Of a stretch of DNA of 64,000 nucleotides, positions 10,519 to 19,044 are shown piece by piece. A program made the translations under genes and the position numbers. The stretch is taken from contig NZ_MVID01000015.1 in the NCBI RefSeq assembly GCF_002086815.1, positions 62,001 through 126,000 of the forward strand. Reading direction: 5' to 3'. Below the pieces are notes generated by a model, which ran no database searches, was not told the origin of the DNA, and saw only the letters and a program-made list of their open reading frames with translations. Within the stretch, counting starts at the first letter, position 1; the number at the start of each line of letters is the position of its first letter. The DNA is from Mycolicibacterium parafortuitum (GTDB lineage: Bacteria; Actinomycetota; Actinomycetes; Mycobacteriales; Mycobacteriaceae).

Positions 10519-11934
10519 TCAGGGGCGCTGGGACACTCCCGCGGACTGTTGGTCCCAGTCGGGTGTCGCCAGATGCCAGGACGTAACCGCTTGAAAAGCC
10601 GCGGCGATCCGCACCGTAACGTCCTCGCGGAACGGACCCGAGACGACTTGGCCTCCGATGGGCATACCAGCGCGATCGAACCCGACGGGCAGGGTCACCG
10701 ATGGCAGACCGCTCATGGTGAACGGCACAGTGAAGCGGTGGATGCGGGCCACCGTGTCGCTGGACATCGTCACCATGTCCGCCGCGGGCGGTGTGACGAA
10801 AGGCAGCGCCGGCATGACCACCGCATCCACGGTGTCGACGGCGGCGCGCATACGGCCCGAGAACGCCGCTCTGCGGAGCAGGAGCCGGTCATATTCCACG
10901 GCCGTGAGACCCGCACCGAGAGTGATGAGGTCGGACAACGCCCTGCCGTACTCCCCGCCGCGAGCCGCGAAGTTGTCGTGGTGACCGCGGGCCGCTTGGA
11001 CGCCGCAGATACCGAACCAGTCCTCGTTCGCCTGGTGAGGGTCCGGAAGAGACACGGGGCGCACTTGGGCTCCAAGGGATGTCAGTGCATCGACCATGAG
11101 GTGAACCGCCTGTGCCACCTCAGGCTCGACATCCTCGTCGATCCACCCGCCGTCCACCCCTAGGACGATGCCGCGCAGATCCCCAACCGGGGCATCGAAG
11201 TGCGGCACAGGTTCGAGGGCTGCTGTCGGGTCCGCGTCATCAGCCCCCGCGATCGCCTTGAGAACGACGGCCGCATCCACTGCGCTTCGCGCCATCACGC
11301 CGACGTGATCCAGCGACGCCGCAAGCTCGAACACGCCGGCGCGGCTGACCCGACCCCAGGTCGGCTTGATCCCGGTCGACCCCGTCACCGCAGACGGCAT
11401 CCGGATGGAGCCCCCGGTGTCGGAAGCCAACGCGGCATACGCCAGGCGAGCCGCCACCGCCGCCGCGCTGCCACTGGACGAAGCCCCGACCCAGCGGTCC
11501 GGGTTCCATGGATTTCGAGGAGCACGGAAAGGCTCGGTATGTTCGGCGTACACACCTTCGGTGGTGTGGACCTTCCCGACGATCACAGCGCCGTGCTCGG
11601 TCAAACGTGTGACCGCGGTGGACGAACCACGCGACACCGCGCCCCGCCGCGACGGCATTCCGATCTCGCTCGGCCACCCGTCGACGTCGAAGATGTCTTT
11701 CACCGCGATCGGCACGCCGTGCAAGGCGCCCCGCGACATCCCTTTCGCCACTTCGGCGTCCAGAGACGCCGCCCGGGCCAGCGCCTCCTCGGCGGCGACG
11801 AACGAGAACGCGCCGATCGCATCGTCGAGCAATTCGATGCGATCGAGCAACTCCTCGGTCACCGCCAGCGAGGTCAACTCGCCTCGCCGGATCCGGTCCG
11901 ACACCTCGACCAGCGGTAGATCTACGACACTCAC
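10519..11934 (-). CDS. Amidase-signature family hydrolase
   Basis: 471 aa serine hydrolase with the Ser-cisSer-Lys triad: Lys79 in GVPIAVKD, cis-Ser152 in VGASSSGSAAAVAA, nucleophile Ser176 in SDTGGSIRMPS. It would cut a C-N amide bond, releasing an acid and ammonia or an amine. It is not GatA: no gatB or gatC is adjacent, and its start overlaps the stop of a GntR regulator by 4 nt. Together with the divergent ABC importer and C4 acid-sugar genes this suggests that the imported compound, or an intermediate, carries an amide. Substrate unknown. Confidence 0.85.
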   Translation of the reverse strand: MSVVDLPLVEVSDRIRRGELTSLAVTEELLDRIELLDDAIGAFSFVAAEEALARAASLDAEVAKGMSRGALHGVPIAVKDIFDVDGWPSEIGMPSRRGAVSRGSSTAVTRLTEHGAVIVGKVHTTEGVYAEHTEPFRAPRNPWNPDRWVGASSSGSAAAVAARLAYAALASDTGGSIRMPSAVTGSTGIKPTWGRVSRAGVFELAASLDHVGVMARSAVDAAVVLKAIAGADDADPTAALEPVPHFDAPVGDLRGIVLGVDGGWIDEDVEPEVAQAVHLMVDALTSLGAQVRPVSLPDPHQANEDWFGICGVQAARGHHDNFAARGGEYGRALSDLITLGAGLTAVEYDRLLLRRAAFSGRMRAAVDTVDAVVMPALPFVTPPAADMVTMSSDTVARIHRFTVPFTMSGLPSVTLPVGFDRAGMPIGGQVVSGPFREDVTVRIAAAFQAVTSWHLATPDWDQQSAGVSQRP

Positions 11935-12647
11935 GTCTGCTCCTGTTCGCGGGCCGGGTTCGACAGGAATCGTTCACTGTCCTCGGCGGTCTGATCCATA
12001 TGGGCCGCCATCGCCTCCCGCGCCTGAACCGGAAGGCCCGCCTCGATGGCGGCGAAGATCTGGCGATGGCACTGCAGTGCGTGACGGCGAATCTCGGGCA
12101 CCGCAGAAGTTTTCGTGCGGCCCTCCAGGACTGCCGCCCCGATCGGCTCGAGCAGTACCGCCAGAAACGGGTTGTGCGTCGCAGCGAAGATGGCCTCATG
12201 GAACCTCAGGTCCGCGGCCACGATTGCGGTGAGATCGTCGGCCTCCATGGCCGTTTCCATGTCGGAGATCGAATCGGCGAGATCGGCGAGATCGCGATAA
12301 GTCCGTCGCGCGGCCGCGACCTCGGCCGCGCCGGTCTCGACGATCTTCCTGAGTTCGATGAGCTGCCGCGCGGTTTCGTGGTCGTTGGCCACCCGAGCCG
12401 CGAGTAACGCCGGTTCCAGCGCGGTCCACTCCGACAGCGGGTTCACGAATGTTCCCCGCCCGCGCTCGACGCGGACGATGTTGCGAACCCGTAGCGACTT
12501 GATGGCCTCGCGGATGGTCAGCCTGCTCACCGACCACTGCGCGGCAAGTTCCGATTCCGACGGCAGTGCGCCGTCGGGCGGTATGTCACCGTCGGTGATC
12601 GCGGCGAGGAGCTTGCCGGCGACCTGGTCGACGAGCGAATCCCGCAT
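11931..12647 (-). CDS. GntR-family (FadR subfamily, FCD domain) regulator
   Basis: 238 aa. Winged-helix domain at 1-75 with LPSESELAAQWSVSRLTIREAIK followed by RVERGRGTFV. The all-helical FCD ligand domain (about 90-230) has the Asp and His residues typical of metal-assisted acid binding (DLRFHEAIF, HRQIFAAIE). FadR-type regulators commonly sense organic or sugar acids. The gene is co-transcribed with the amidase and divergent from the ABC-kinase-dehydrogenase operon. Near-identical palindromes (GACATC-N-GATGTC) precede both units, so it probably represses both until an acid inducer binds. Confidence 0.9.
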   Translation of the reverse strand: MRDSLVDQVAGKLLAAITDGDIPPDGALPSESELAAQWSVSRLTIREAIKSLRVRNIVRVERGRGTFVNPLSEWTALEPALLAARVANDHETARQLIELRKIVETGAAEVAAARRTYRDLADLADSISDMETAMEADDLTAIVAADLRFHEAIFAATHNPFLAVLLEPIGAAVLEGRTKTSAVPEIRRHALQCHRQIFAAIEAGLPVQAREAMAAHMDQTAEDSERFLSNPAREQEQT

Positions 12648-12657
12648 CTCGTGTCCT

Positions 12658-12670
12658 CACATCTGATGTC
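12658..12670. promoter_or_regulatory. Predicted GntR operator before the gntR-amidase unit
   Basis: CACATCTGATGTC is a 6-1-6 palindrome with one mismatch, 11 bp upstream of the regulator start codon. It has the same half-site GATGTC as the copy near the ABC operon. Its position suggests autorepression. Confidence 0.6.
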
Positions 12671-12836
12671 TGGTGACGTCGACACTAGCGCACAACCACC
12701 CACAATCGCGGGACAATCAAAGTGTCTTATGCACTGCGCCGCACCGTGTTAACTCTTGTATTGACACAGTCGAACGATTCTCCCAGCACATCGGCACACA
12801 CCACGAAGGTACGTAACATTCCGGAAACCCAATCAA

Positions 12837-12855
12837 GACATCAGATGTCTGATGT
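12837..12855. promoter_or_regulatory. Predicted GntR operator before the ABC-kinase-dehydrogenase operon
   Basis: GACATCAGATGTC (12837-12849) is a perfect 6-1-6 palindrome and is followed by a further half-site GATGT (12851-12855). ATCAGA-TG-TCTGAT (12840-12853) is an overlapping second inverted repeat. It lies about 65 bp before the ABC ATPase start. The rest of the 270-bp divergent region contains TTGACA on the + strand at about 12772, without a clear -10. Confidence 0.65.
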
Positions 12856-12918
12856 AGGTTGGCAATCGGCTGGCACCGACCTAGCGTTGGCCCGGCCAAC
12901 ACGAGAACAGGAGCGTTC

Positions 12919-13698
12919 ATGGTCCGCCGACTCGAAGCCCGGAACATAGGCATGACCTTCGTCAACCGAGGCGACCCGAACGTGGTCCTGCGCGACCTCA
13001 CCTTCCACGCGGACGAGAACGAGTTCGTCTCCTTCGTCGGCCCCAGCGGCTGCGGAAAGTCGACGTTGTTCAACATCGTCGCGGGCTTGACCGAACCAAC
13101 CACAGGCGACGTGTTCGTGGAGGGCGAGAACACCACCGGCCGGGCCTCGAAGAAGGTCGGGTACGTCCTGCAGAAAGATCTCCTGCTGCCCTGGCGCACG
13201 ATCATCGACAATGTCATCATCGGCCTGGAGGTTCGCGGCGTCAGCCGCAAGGAGGCCATCGCCCGTGCCGAGCCCCTGTTCGAGTCGTACAACCTGACCG
13301 GCTACGAGAACGCGCTACCCGGCGCGATCTCGGGTGGCATGCGACAGCGCGCGGCTCTGATGCGAACGCTGGTCATGGACCCCGACGTCATTCTGATGGA
13401 CGAGGCCTACAAGGCGCTGGACTACCCGTTGAAGATCGCGCTGGAGAGCGAATTGCTCCAGACAGTCAAATCCCTTGGAAAGACGGTCATTTTCGTCACC
13501 CACGATATCGAGGAAGCGGTCACCCTGAGCGACCGTGTGTACATCATGAAGGCACGGCCCGGCGAGATCATCTCAGAGATCGCGATCGATCTGCAGGTCG
13601 ACTCGACACGCATCAACGAACGGCGTCTCGCCCCCAGGTTCAACGAGTACTACGAGACCATCTGGCGCAGCATCGGCGACAAGGCGATGGCTTCATGA
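12919..13698 (+). CDS. ABC transporter ATPase, NitT/TauT/SsuB type
   Basis: 259 aa ATPase of a nitrate/taurine/sulfonate-type importer. Walker A GPSGCGKST at 41-49, Q loop at 85 (YVLQKDLLLPW), signature ISGGMRQR at about 137-144, Walker B VILMDEA at 157-163, H loop FVTHDIEEA near 190. The D-loop region reads DEAYKALD where most relatives have DEPFSALD. ATG 12919 was chosen because AGGAG lies at the right distance; an in-frame extension to 12859 has no ribosome-binding site. It overlaps the permease gene (ATGA). Confidence 0.92.
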   Translation: MVRRLEARNIGMTFVNRGDPNVVLRDLTFHADENEFVSFVGPSGCGKSTLFNIVAGLTEPTTGDVFVEGENTTGRASKKVGYVLQKDLLLPWRTIIDNVIIGLEVRGVSRKEAIARAEPLFESYNLTGYENALPGAISGGMRQRAALMRTLVMDPDVILMDEAYKALDYPLKIALESELLQTVKSLGKTVIFVTHDIEEAVTLSDRVYIMKARPGEIISEIAIDLQVDSTRINERRLAPRFNEYYETIWRSIGDKAMAS

Positions 13699-14534
13699 CC
13701 GTCATGAAAGACACCGAGCAGACGCCGTCCGCATCGGCGCCGCGCAAACCTCGCCGGACCCGTCTCACCGAGCGGAGCAGATTCGTCCTGGCTTTGCAGG
13801 TGCTGATCGTCGTGGGGCTGTTGGGGGCGTGGGAGCTCGGCGCCGCCACAGGGTTCATCGACACTTTCCTGTTCTCCTCGCCGAGCCGAATCGCCGAGGT
13901 ACTGGCCCGGCGTGCGGAAACGGGCGCGCTCTGGACCGACATCGGTGTCACGATGACCGAGACGGTGCTCGGGTATCTCGTGGGCGCCGTCGGCGGATCG
14001 GTTCTCGGTCTGGCCCTGTGGTATTCGAGCTTCGTCGCCGGGCTCACGCGGCCCTTCATCACCGCGATCGGCGCCATCCCGATCCTGGCCATCGCGCCGC
14101 TGATCATCATCTGGTTCGGCACCGACATCGTGTCGAAGATCGTCATCGTCGCGCTGAGCTGCGTGGTCGTCTCGCTGACCAACTCCTACCGCGGCGCACA
14201 GGAGGTCGATGCGGACTGGATCAACCTGATGAGGTCCTTCGGAGCCACGAAGACCCAGACCTTCTTCAAGATCATCGTCCCCGGAGCCGGTCCGTGGGTG
14301 ATGCAGGGTCTGCGCCTCAACGTCGGATTCGCCGTCGTCGGCGCCATCGTCGGGGAATTCATCTCGTCCAGCAGCGGTATCGGCCACATGATCGTGCGGG
14401 GCAGCGCAACATTCTCGCTGTCGACCGTCTTCGCAGGACTTGTGGTGGTGGTCTTGATGGTGAGCGTCCTCAGCCTCGCCATGCGATTTGTCGAACGAAT
14501 TCTTCCCGGCGCCAACCACATCGAAAGGAAATAA
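13695..14534 (+). CDS. ABC transporter permease, NitT/TauT/SsuC type
   Basis: 279 aa, about six transmembrane helices after a cytoplasmic, basic N-terminal tail. The EAA-type loop is visible as SLTNSYRGAQEVD through MRSFGATKTQTFFKIIVPGAGP, where the ATPase docks, and the segment AIGAIPILAIAPLIIIWFG is typical of SsuC/TauC permeases. The start overlaps the ATPase stop by 4 nt and the substrate-binding protein follows after 4 nt. It forms the membrane channel of the importer. Confidence 0.92.
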   Translation: MTVMKDTEQTPSASAPRKPRRTRLTERSRFVLALQVLIVVGLLGAWELGAATGFIDTFLFSSPSRIAEVLARRAETGALWTDIGVTMTETVLGYLVGAVGGSVLGLALWYSSFVAGLTRPFITAIGAIPILAIAPLIIIWFGTDIVSKIVIVALSCVVVSLTNSYRGAQEVDADWINLMRSFGATKTQTFFKIIVPGAGPWVMQGLRLNVGFAVVGAIVGEFISSSSGIGHMIVRGSATFSLSTVFAGLVVVVLMVSVLSLAMRFVERILPGANHIERK

Positions 14535-14538
14535 TCAC

Positions 14539-15558
14539 TTGTCCACCACCCGACGCCTTTTCGGCGCAGCCCTCGCCGCCGTGACGGCGCTTTCCCTCGC
14601 CTCGTGTTCGTCGCAGTCAAGCGACGACGAGGGCTCCAAGGTCCGCATCAACCAGGCGTTCCAGTCACTGCTGTATCTGCCGTTGTACGTCGCCATCGAC
14701 AAGGGCTTCTTCGAAGAGCAGGGCGTCGACGTCGCCCTCACGACCGGCGGCGGCGGACAGAATTCCTGGTCCTCTGTACTCGGGGGGACCGACGACTTCT
14801 CGATCCACGACCCGGTCTTCGGGCCGATCTCGCACGAAAACGACGGCCCCGGACTGGCTGTCGCGTCCATCCAGAACGCGCCCGCGGTCTGGGTGGTCGG
14901 CAATGAGGATGTGTCGCTGCAGAACGATGTGCGCGGCTTCGAAGGCAGCACCGTGGTGACGATGCCAGAGCCGGACAGCACATGGGCGTTCTTCAACTAC
15001 CTCATGCGCGAGAACTCCCTGGACCCGAACGCGGTCACCATCACCGAAGCCTCGGTCGGCAACGAGCTCGGGCCGTTCCTCAGTGGTCGCGCCGACTACG
15101 CGCTGGCCACCGAACCACAGGTGAGCCAGGTCGAGGCCCAGGGCAAGCACGCCGTGTTCTCGTTCTCCGACATCGAGGGGTGGTATCCCTTCGCGTTCTC
15201 CTCGCTCATGACGACCGAGCGGTATGTGTCCGAGAACCCGGAGGCCACCCAGGCTGTCGTGAATGCCTTCCAGCAGGCGTCGACCTTCATCTACACCAAC
15301 ACCGACGAGGCGATTGCGGTCGCGCAGAACTACTTCCCGGATCTCGAAGGTGAAGTGGTCGCCACCGCAGTTCGGCGTGAGCTCGATGCCCGGGCCTACC
15401 CGGAGAACGTCGAGATCACCGAACAGGCGTGGGAGAACAACATGCGGATCGCGGAGTTCGTCGGCAGCATCAAGGAATACCCCAGCGAGGCAACGTCATT
15501 CGAGACAAACGTGGATAACACGTTCGCCGAGAAGGCCGCCGCCGAGTACGCCAAGTGA
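14539..15558 (+). CDS. ABC transporter substrate-binding lipoprotein (SsuA/THI5-like)
   Basis: 339 aa. TTG 14539 is preceded by GAAAGGAA at suitable distance. The signal peptide ends with lipobox LASC (Cys at about 21), so the protein is a lipid-anchored receptor. The core starts VRINQAFQSLLYLPLYVAIDKGFFEEQGVDV, the pattern of NMT1/SsuA-type receptors for small nitrogen- or sulfur-containing compounds, and continues with DFSIHDPVFGPI and a C-terminal helical lobe. The ligand is not readable. Since the operon encodes C4 sugar-acid enzymes and the co-regulated divergent unit an amidase, a nitrogen-bearing sugar-acid derivative is a reasonable guess. It is followed by a strong hairpin. Confidence 0.9.
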   Translation: MSTTRRLFGAALAAVTALSLASCSSQSSDDEGSKVRINQAFQSLLYLPLYVAIDKGFFEEQGVDVALTTGGGGQNSWSSVLGGTDDFSIHDPVFGPISHENDGPGLAVASIQNAPAVWVVGNEDVSLQNDVRGFEGSTVVTMPEPDSTWAFFNYLMRENSLDPNAVTITEASVGNELGPFLSGRADYALATEPQVSQVEAQGKHAVFSFSDIEGWYPFAFSSLMTTERYVSENPEATQAVVNAFQQASTFIYTNTDEAIAVAQNYFPDLEGEVVATAVRRELDARAYPENVEITEQAWENNMRIAEFVGSIKEYPSEATSFETNVDNTFAEKAAAEYAK

Positions 15559-15561
15559 CGC

Positions 15562-15601
15562 CGGTGGGGGTGGGCTCCCCCGGTCCACCCCCACCGCTTT
15601 T
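15562..15601 (+). terminator. Intrinsic terminator/attenuator hairpin inside the operon
   Basis: CGGTGGGGGTGG (15562-15573) and CCACCCCCACCG (15585-15596) form a perfect 12-bp GC-rich stem with an 11-nt loop, followed by CTTTTC. It begins 4 nt after the substrate-binding protein stop and ends before the ribosome-binding site of the kinase gene. It would reduce transcription into the two enzyme genes or protect the 3' end of the transporter mRNA. Confidence 0.75.
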
Positions 15602-15619
15602 CTGCACGGAGAACTCATC

Positions 15620-16930
15620 ATGCTGATCGTCATCGACGACGACCCCACCGGCACCCAGTCGGTCAGCGACCTTCCGGTCCTGACCCGCTGGACAGAGGAC
15701 GACTTGGCGTGGGCGGCAGCGGAGTCTCCGGCTGTCTACCTGCAGACCAACAGCCGAAGCCTCAGCGAGCAGGACGCTTTCGCCATCACCAGCGACGCTG
15801 CGGCGGCCGCACTGAGGACGTTCGGTCACCACGCGATCCTCATCAGCCGCAGCGATTCCACCCTGCGCGGACACTTCCCCGCCGAGACCGATGCCCTCAT
15901 CGCGGCCAGCAGCGCCGCCGGCACCGCCGTCGACACGGTGGTGCTCGCCCCCGCCTTTCCTCAGGCAGGCCGGATCACCGTCGACGGTGTGCACTACCTC
16001 CTCGACGGGGGTCGCCGCGTGCCGGTCGCGACGTCGGAGTTCGCCTCCGATGCCACCTTCGGATACCGCAGTTCCGACCTGCGGGAATGGGTGGTCGAAA
16101 AGACGCGCGGCCGCTACTCGGCGGCCGATGTCGCGGTACTGGACCGCGACACGAGTCTCGACGAGTTGCGGTCACCGCGGTACCTGGTGCCGGTGATCGT
16201 CGTCGACGCCGAAACCGACGACGATCTCTCTCGCGCCGCATCCCTGCTGCGCGCGGCACAGGTGAGCGGCAGACGCTTCGTCTACCGGGTGGGACCGCCC
16301 TTCGTGCGGGCGATGCTCGGCCGGCCGTCACCCGCCCCGGTCGACGTCAGCGCGCCGGGGCTCAGTGTCGCCGACGCCACCGCCGGCGGGCTGATCGTCG
16401 TCGGTTCCCACGTCGATGTGACCGCGCGCCAACTCGCCGCACTGCGCGACCGCCGGCCGGGGCTACCGGTGATCGAGCTCGACGTCGATTCGGTCGCCTC
16501 GGGATCCTCCGAGGTCGTCACGGCGACCGCGGCGGAACTGCGGTCGACTCTGGTCTCGGGCGACGCCATCCTGCAGACCACCCGGACGCTGCGCCGCGAA
16601 GCTTCGCCGGAGGACAGTCTGCGGCTCGCACGCCTGGTATCGGATGCGGTGTCGGCCACCGTCCGGCAGTCCCTCGACGGCCTACGGCCGCGGTTCGTCA
16701 TCGCCAAGGGCGGTATCACCTCCAGCGATGTCGCCAAGCACGGTCTCGGCGTCACTCGCGCAACGATTCTGGGGCCGGTGCTGCCCGGCATAGTCGCGCT
16801 GTGGCGTATCGAGACCGGCCCGCTGGCGGGGACACCGTACGTCGTGTTCCCCGGCAACGTCGGCGACTCGATGGCCCTCGACGACGTCTACGAACGTCTC
16901 TCACACATGACATCGGGAGAAGCACGATGA
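15620..16930 (+). CDS. Four-carbon acid-sugar kinase family protein (DUF1537, OtnK-like)
   Basis: 436 aa. The N terminus MLIVIDDDPTGTQSVSDLPV carries the DDxTG-type motif of DUF1537, a kinase family established for 3-oxo-tetronate and D-threonate/D-erythronate breakdown. RSDSTLRGHF near residue 75 is the conserved acid-sugar binding segment. The C-terminal nucleotide domain has FVIAKGGITSSDVA and GPVLPGIVALWR. It should phosphorylate the C4 sugar acid or its oxo form at O4 with ATP. ATG 15620 follows GGAG and gives the canonical N terminus. It overlaps the dehydrogenase gene (ATGA), so the two act in sequence. Confidence 0.88.
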   Translation: MLIVIDDDPTGTQSVSDLPVLTRWTEDDLAWAAAESPAVYLQTNSRSLSEQDAFAITSDAAAAALRTFGHHAILISRSDSTLRGHFPAETDALIAASSAAGTAVDTVVLAPAFPQAGRITVDGVHYLLDGGRRVPVATSEFASDATFGYRSSDLREWVVEKTRGRYSAADVAVLDRDTSLDELRSPRYLVPVIVVDAETDDDLSRAASLLRAAQVSGRRFVYRVGPPFVRAMLGRPSPAPVDVSAPGLSVADATAGGLIVVGSHVDVTARQLAALRDRRPGLPVIELDVDSVASGSSEVVTATAAELRSTLVSGDAILQTTRTLRREASPEDSLRLARLVSDAVSATVRQSLDGLRPRFVIAKGGITSSDVAKHGLGVTRATILGPVLPGIVALWRIETGPLAGTPYVVFPGNVGDSMALDDVYERLSHMTSGEAR

Positions 16931-17832
16931 GTACCGACACCTCGGCCGCGGCCGACCGGATCGCGGTGATCGGCCTCGGTGCGATGGGCCTGCCCATCGC
17001 ACTGCGGCTCGGCGAGAAGTGGACCGTCCACGGCCACGACGTCGCCGACGAGCGACGGCAGCTTGCCGCCGAGGAAGGGATCCGAACCTACGACAGCGCC
17101 TCGGCGGCAAGCGCAGCGGCCGCTGTCGTGGTCCTGGTCGTTCGCAGTGCCCCGCAGTTGGAGCAGGTCCTGTTCGGCAGTTCCGGTATCGCCGACGACC
17201 TGCCCGCCGGCTCGACCATCCTGCTGATGAGCACGATCGGACTGGAAGCCGTGCGTGATGTCGCCGCACGCCTCGCGCCACGCGGCCTGCTGCTCGTCGA
17301 CGCGCCGGTCAGCGGCGGCCCCGTCCGGGCGCGTAGCGGGGATCTTCTCGTCACCGTCGGCGGTGAACCCACCGGCTTGGCCGCGCAGTGCCTCGACCAC
17401 CTCGCGTCGACACTGCGAATCATCGGACCCCGCCCCGGCGACGGACAGGCGTTCAAGACGGTCAATCAGTTGCTCTGCGGCATCCACATCGCCGCGGCGG
17501 CCGAGGCGATCGCACTGGCCCGGGCACTCGGTCTCGACGACCGCGCGACGTGGGAGACGCTGGATGCCGGCGCTGCCTCCTCGTTCATGCTTCGCGATCG
17601 CGGCGCCCGAATGCTGGCCGACTATGACTCGGACGCGGTCCACAGCAGAGTCGACATCTTCGCCAAAGACATGGGCATCGTCGGGCAGACATCGCGCGCG
17701 GCGAATCTGCCCACTCCCCTGGCGGCAGCAGCCGAGCAGATCTACCTGCTCGGCGTACGTCAGGGCATGGCCGCGATGGACGACTCGACAATCGTCGATC
17801 TCATCGCCGCCGACAGGGACCGATCCTCGTAG
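16927..17832 (+). CDS. NAD-dependent beta-hydroxyacid dehydrogenase, L-threonate dehydrogenase-like
   Basis: 301 aa of the 3-hydroxyisobutyrate dehydrogenase superfamily. Rossmann motif IAVIGLGAMGLP at 12-23, substrate motif DAPVSGGPVRARSGDL near 124, catalytic Lys in FKTVNQLLCG near 179, and C-terminal FAKDMGIVGQTSR. LtnD enzymes oxidise L-threonate or D-erythronate at C2, giving 2-oxo-tetronate, the substrate of an isomerase that precedes the DUF1537 kinase. The pairing with that kinase supports this role. The isomerase (OtnI) and the aldolase-type decarboxylase (OtnC) of the known pathway are not in the window. An alternative is a tartronate semialdehyde reductase-like activity. Confidence 0.82.
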   Translation: MSTDTSAAADRIAVIGLGAMGLPIALRLGEKWTVHGHDVADERRQLAAEEGIRTYDSASAASAAAAVVVLVVRSAPQLEQVLFGSSGIADDLPAGSTILLMSTIGLEAVRDVAARLAPRGLLLVDAPVSGGPVRARSGDLLVTVGGEPTGLAAQCLDHLASTLRIIGPRPGDGQAFKTVNQLLCGIHIAAAAEAIALARALGLDDRATWETLDAGAASSFMLRDRGARMLADYDSDAVHSRVDIFAKDMGIVGQTSRAANLPTPLAAAAEQIYLLGVRQGMAAMDDSTIVDLIAADRDRSS

Positions 17833-17834
17833 CG

Positions 17835-17847
17835 GAGCCGAAGGCTC
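17835..17847. terminator. Short hairpin between converging operons
   Basis: GAGCC-GAA-GGCTC, a 5-bp stem directly after the dehydrogenase stop and 20 nt before the hisG stop. Weak: there is no T tract. Confidence 0.3.
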
Positions 17848-17866
17848 TGTCGGGCTGCGACCTGGA

Positions 17867-18712
17867 TCAGAACCGGCAGAACCTGATGTCGGAGGCCAGA
17901 ATCGCCTTCGCGCCGATGACGGCGAGTTCGTCCATGATCGCGTTGACGTCCCGACGCGGCACCAGCGCGCGTACCGCGACCCACGCCGGATCGGCCAGCG
18001 GCGCGATGGTCGGCGACTCCAGGCCCGGGGTCACCTCGGTGGCCTTCTCCAGTACCGCGCGCGGGCAGTCGTAGTCGAGCATCAGATACTGCTGGCCGAA
18101 CACCACGCCCTGGACCCGGGCGGCGAGCTGCTCGCGCGCGGGATCCGGATCGGAATCGGCACGCTCGATCAGGATCGCCTCGGAATCACAGAGCGATTCG
18201 CCGAACGCCACCAGGTTGTGCAGCCCCAGCGTGCGTCCGGAGCCGACGATGTCGGCGATCACATCGGCCACGCCGAGTTGGATGGAGATCTCCACCGCGC
18301 CGTCGAGGCGGATGACGGTGGCATCGATCCCCTTGGCGGCCAGGTCTTTTCGGACCAGGTTCGGATACGCGGTGGCGATCCGCTTGCCGGCCAGATCGGC
18401 GATCTGCCAGTCCTGGCCCGCCGGGGCGGCGTAGCGGAACGTGGACGACCCGAAACCCAGCGCCAATCGCTCCCGCACAGGCGCGTCGGCGTCGGCCGCG
18501 AGGTCCCGTCCGGTGATACCGAGATCGAGTTGTCCGGACCCGACATAGATCGCGATGTCCTTGGGACGCAGGAAGAAGAACTCGACCTGGTTCGCCGGGT
18601 CGACCACCGTCAGATCCTTGGGATCGGAGCGGCGGCGGTACCCGGCCTCGGACAGGATCTCCGAGGCCGATTCGCTGAGCGCCCCCTTGTTGGGGACGGC
18701 GACTCTGAGCAC
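17867..18712 (-). CDS. hisG: ATP phosphoribosyltransferase HisG (long form)
   Basis: First enzyme of histidine synthesis: it joins ATP and PRPP to phosphoribosyl-ATP and is feedback-inhibited by histidine. 281 aa with two catalytic subdomains ([16 protein letters not shown] at the start, [10 protein letters not shown] near 63, PRPP loop [20 protein letters not shown] near 148) and a C-terminal ACT-like regulatory domain (about 210-281, ending SDIRFCRF). This long hexameric form needs no HisZ. hisE precedes it with a 2-nt gap, as in Rv2122c-Rv2121c. Confidence 0.97.
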   Translation of the reverse strand: MLRVAVPNKGALSESASEILSEAGYRRRSDPKDLTVVDPANQVEFFFLRPKDIAIYVGSGQLDLGITGRDLAADADAPVRERLALGFGSSTFRYAAPAGQDWQIADLAGKRIATAYPNLVRKDLAAKGIDATVIRLDGAVEISIQLGVADVIADIVGSGRTLGLHNLVAFGESLCDSEAILIERADSDPDPAREQLAARVQGVVFGQQYLMLDYDCPRAVLEKATEVTPGLESPTIAPLADPAWVAVRALVPRRDVNAIMDELAVIGAKAILASDIRFCRF

Positions 18713-18714
18713 GG

Positions 18715-18996
18715 TTACAGCTTCCCGTACACGTCGTCGAGGGACAGGCCGCGGGCGAGCATCAGCACCTGGGTCCAGTACAGCAGCTGGCTGATCTCCT
18801 CGGCCAGCGCGTCGTCACCTTCGTGCTCGGCCGCCAGCCACACCTCACCGGCTTCCTCGAGGATCTTCTTGCCGATGCCGTGCACCCCGCCGTCGAGGGC
18901 GGCGACGGTTCCGCTACCGGCTGGGCGGGTGCGCGCCCGTTCGCTCAGTTCGGCGAACAGCGCATCGAAGGTCTTCACGTTGGGCAATTCTGTCAC
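18715..18996 (-). CDS. hisE: Phosphoribosyl-ATP pyrophosphatase HisE
   Basis: Second histidine step: it removes pyrophosphate from phosphoribosyl-ATP. 93 aa, all-alpha MazG-like fold with [18 protein letters not shown] at the start and the metal-binding helix [24 protein letters not shown] (split here: [10 protein letters not shown], then [10 protein letters not shown]). It is a stand-alone protein rather than fused to HisI, as in other mycobacteria. The 2-nt gap to hisG implies translational coupling. Confidence 0.96.
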   Translation of the reverse strand: MTELPNVKTFDALFAELSERARTRPAGSGTVAALDGGVHGIGKKILEEAGEVWLAAEHEGDDALAEEISQLLYWTQVLMLARGLSLDDVYGKL

Positions 18997-19044
18997 GTCG
19001 GGGCAACTGGATTGCCATCGCCCAGCATGCGCGCGGTCCGCCGC

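Noticed and set aside
10519-11934. GatA subunit of the tRNA amidotransferase
   Set aside because: No gatB or gatC adjacent; it is co-transcribed with a GntR regulator and sits in a catabolic context.
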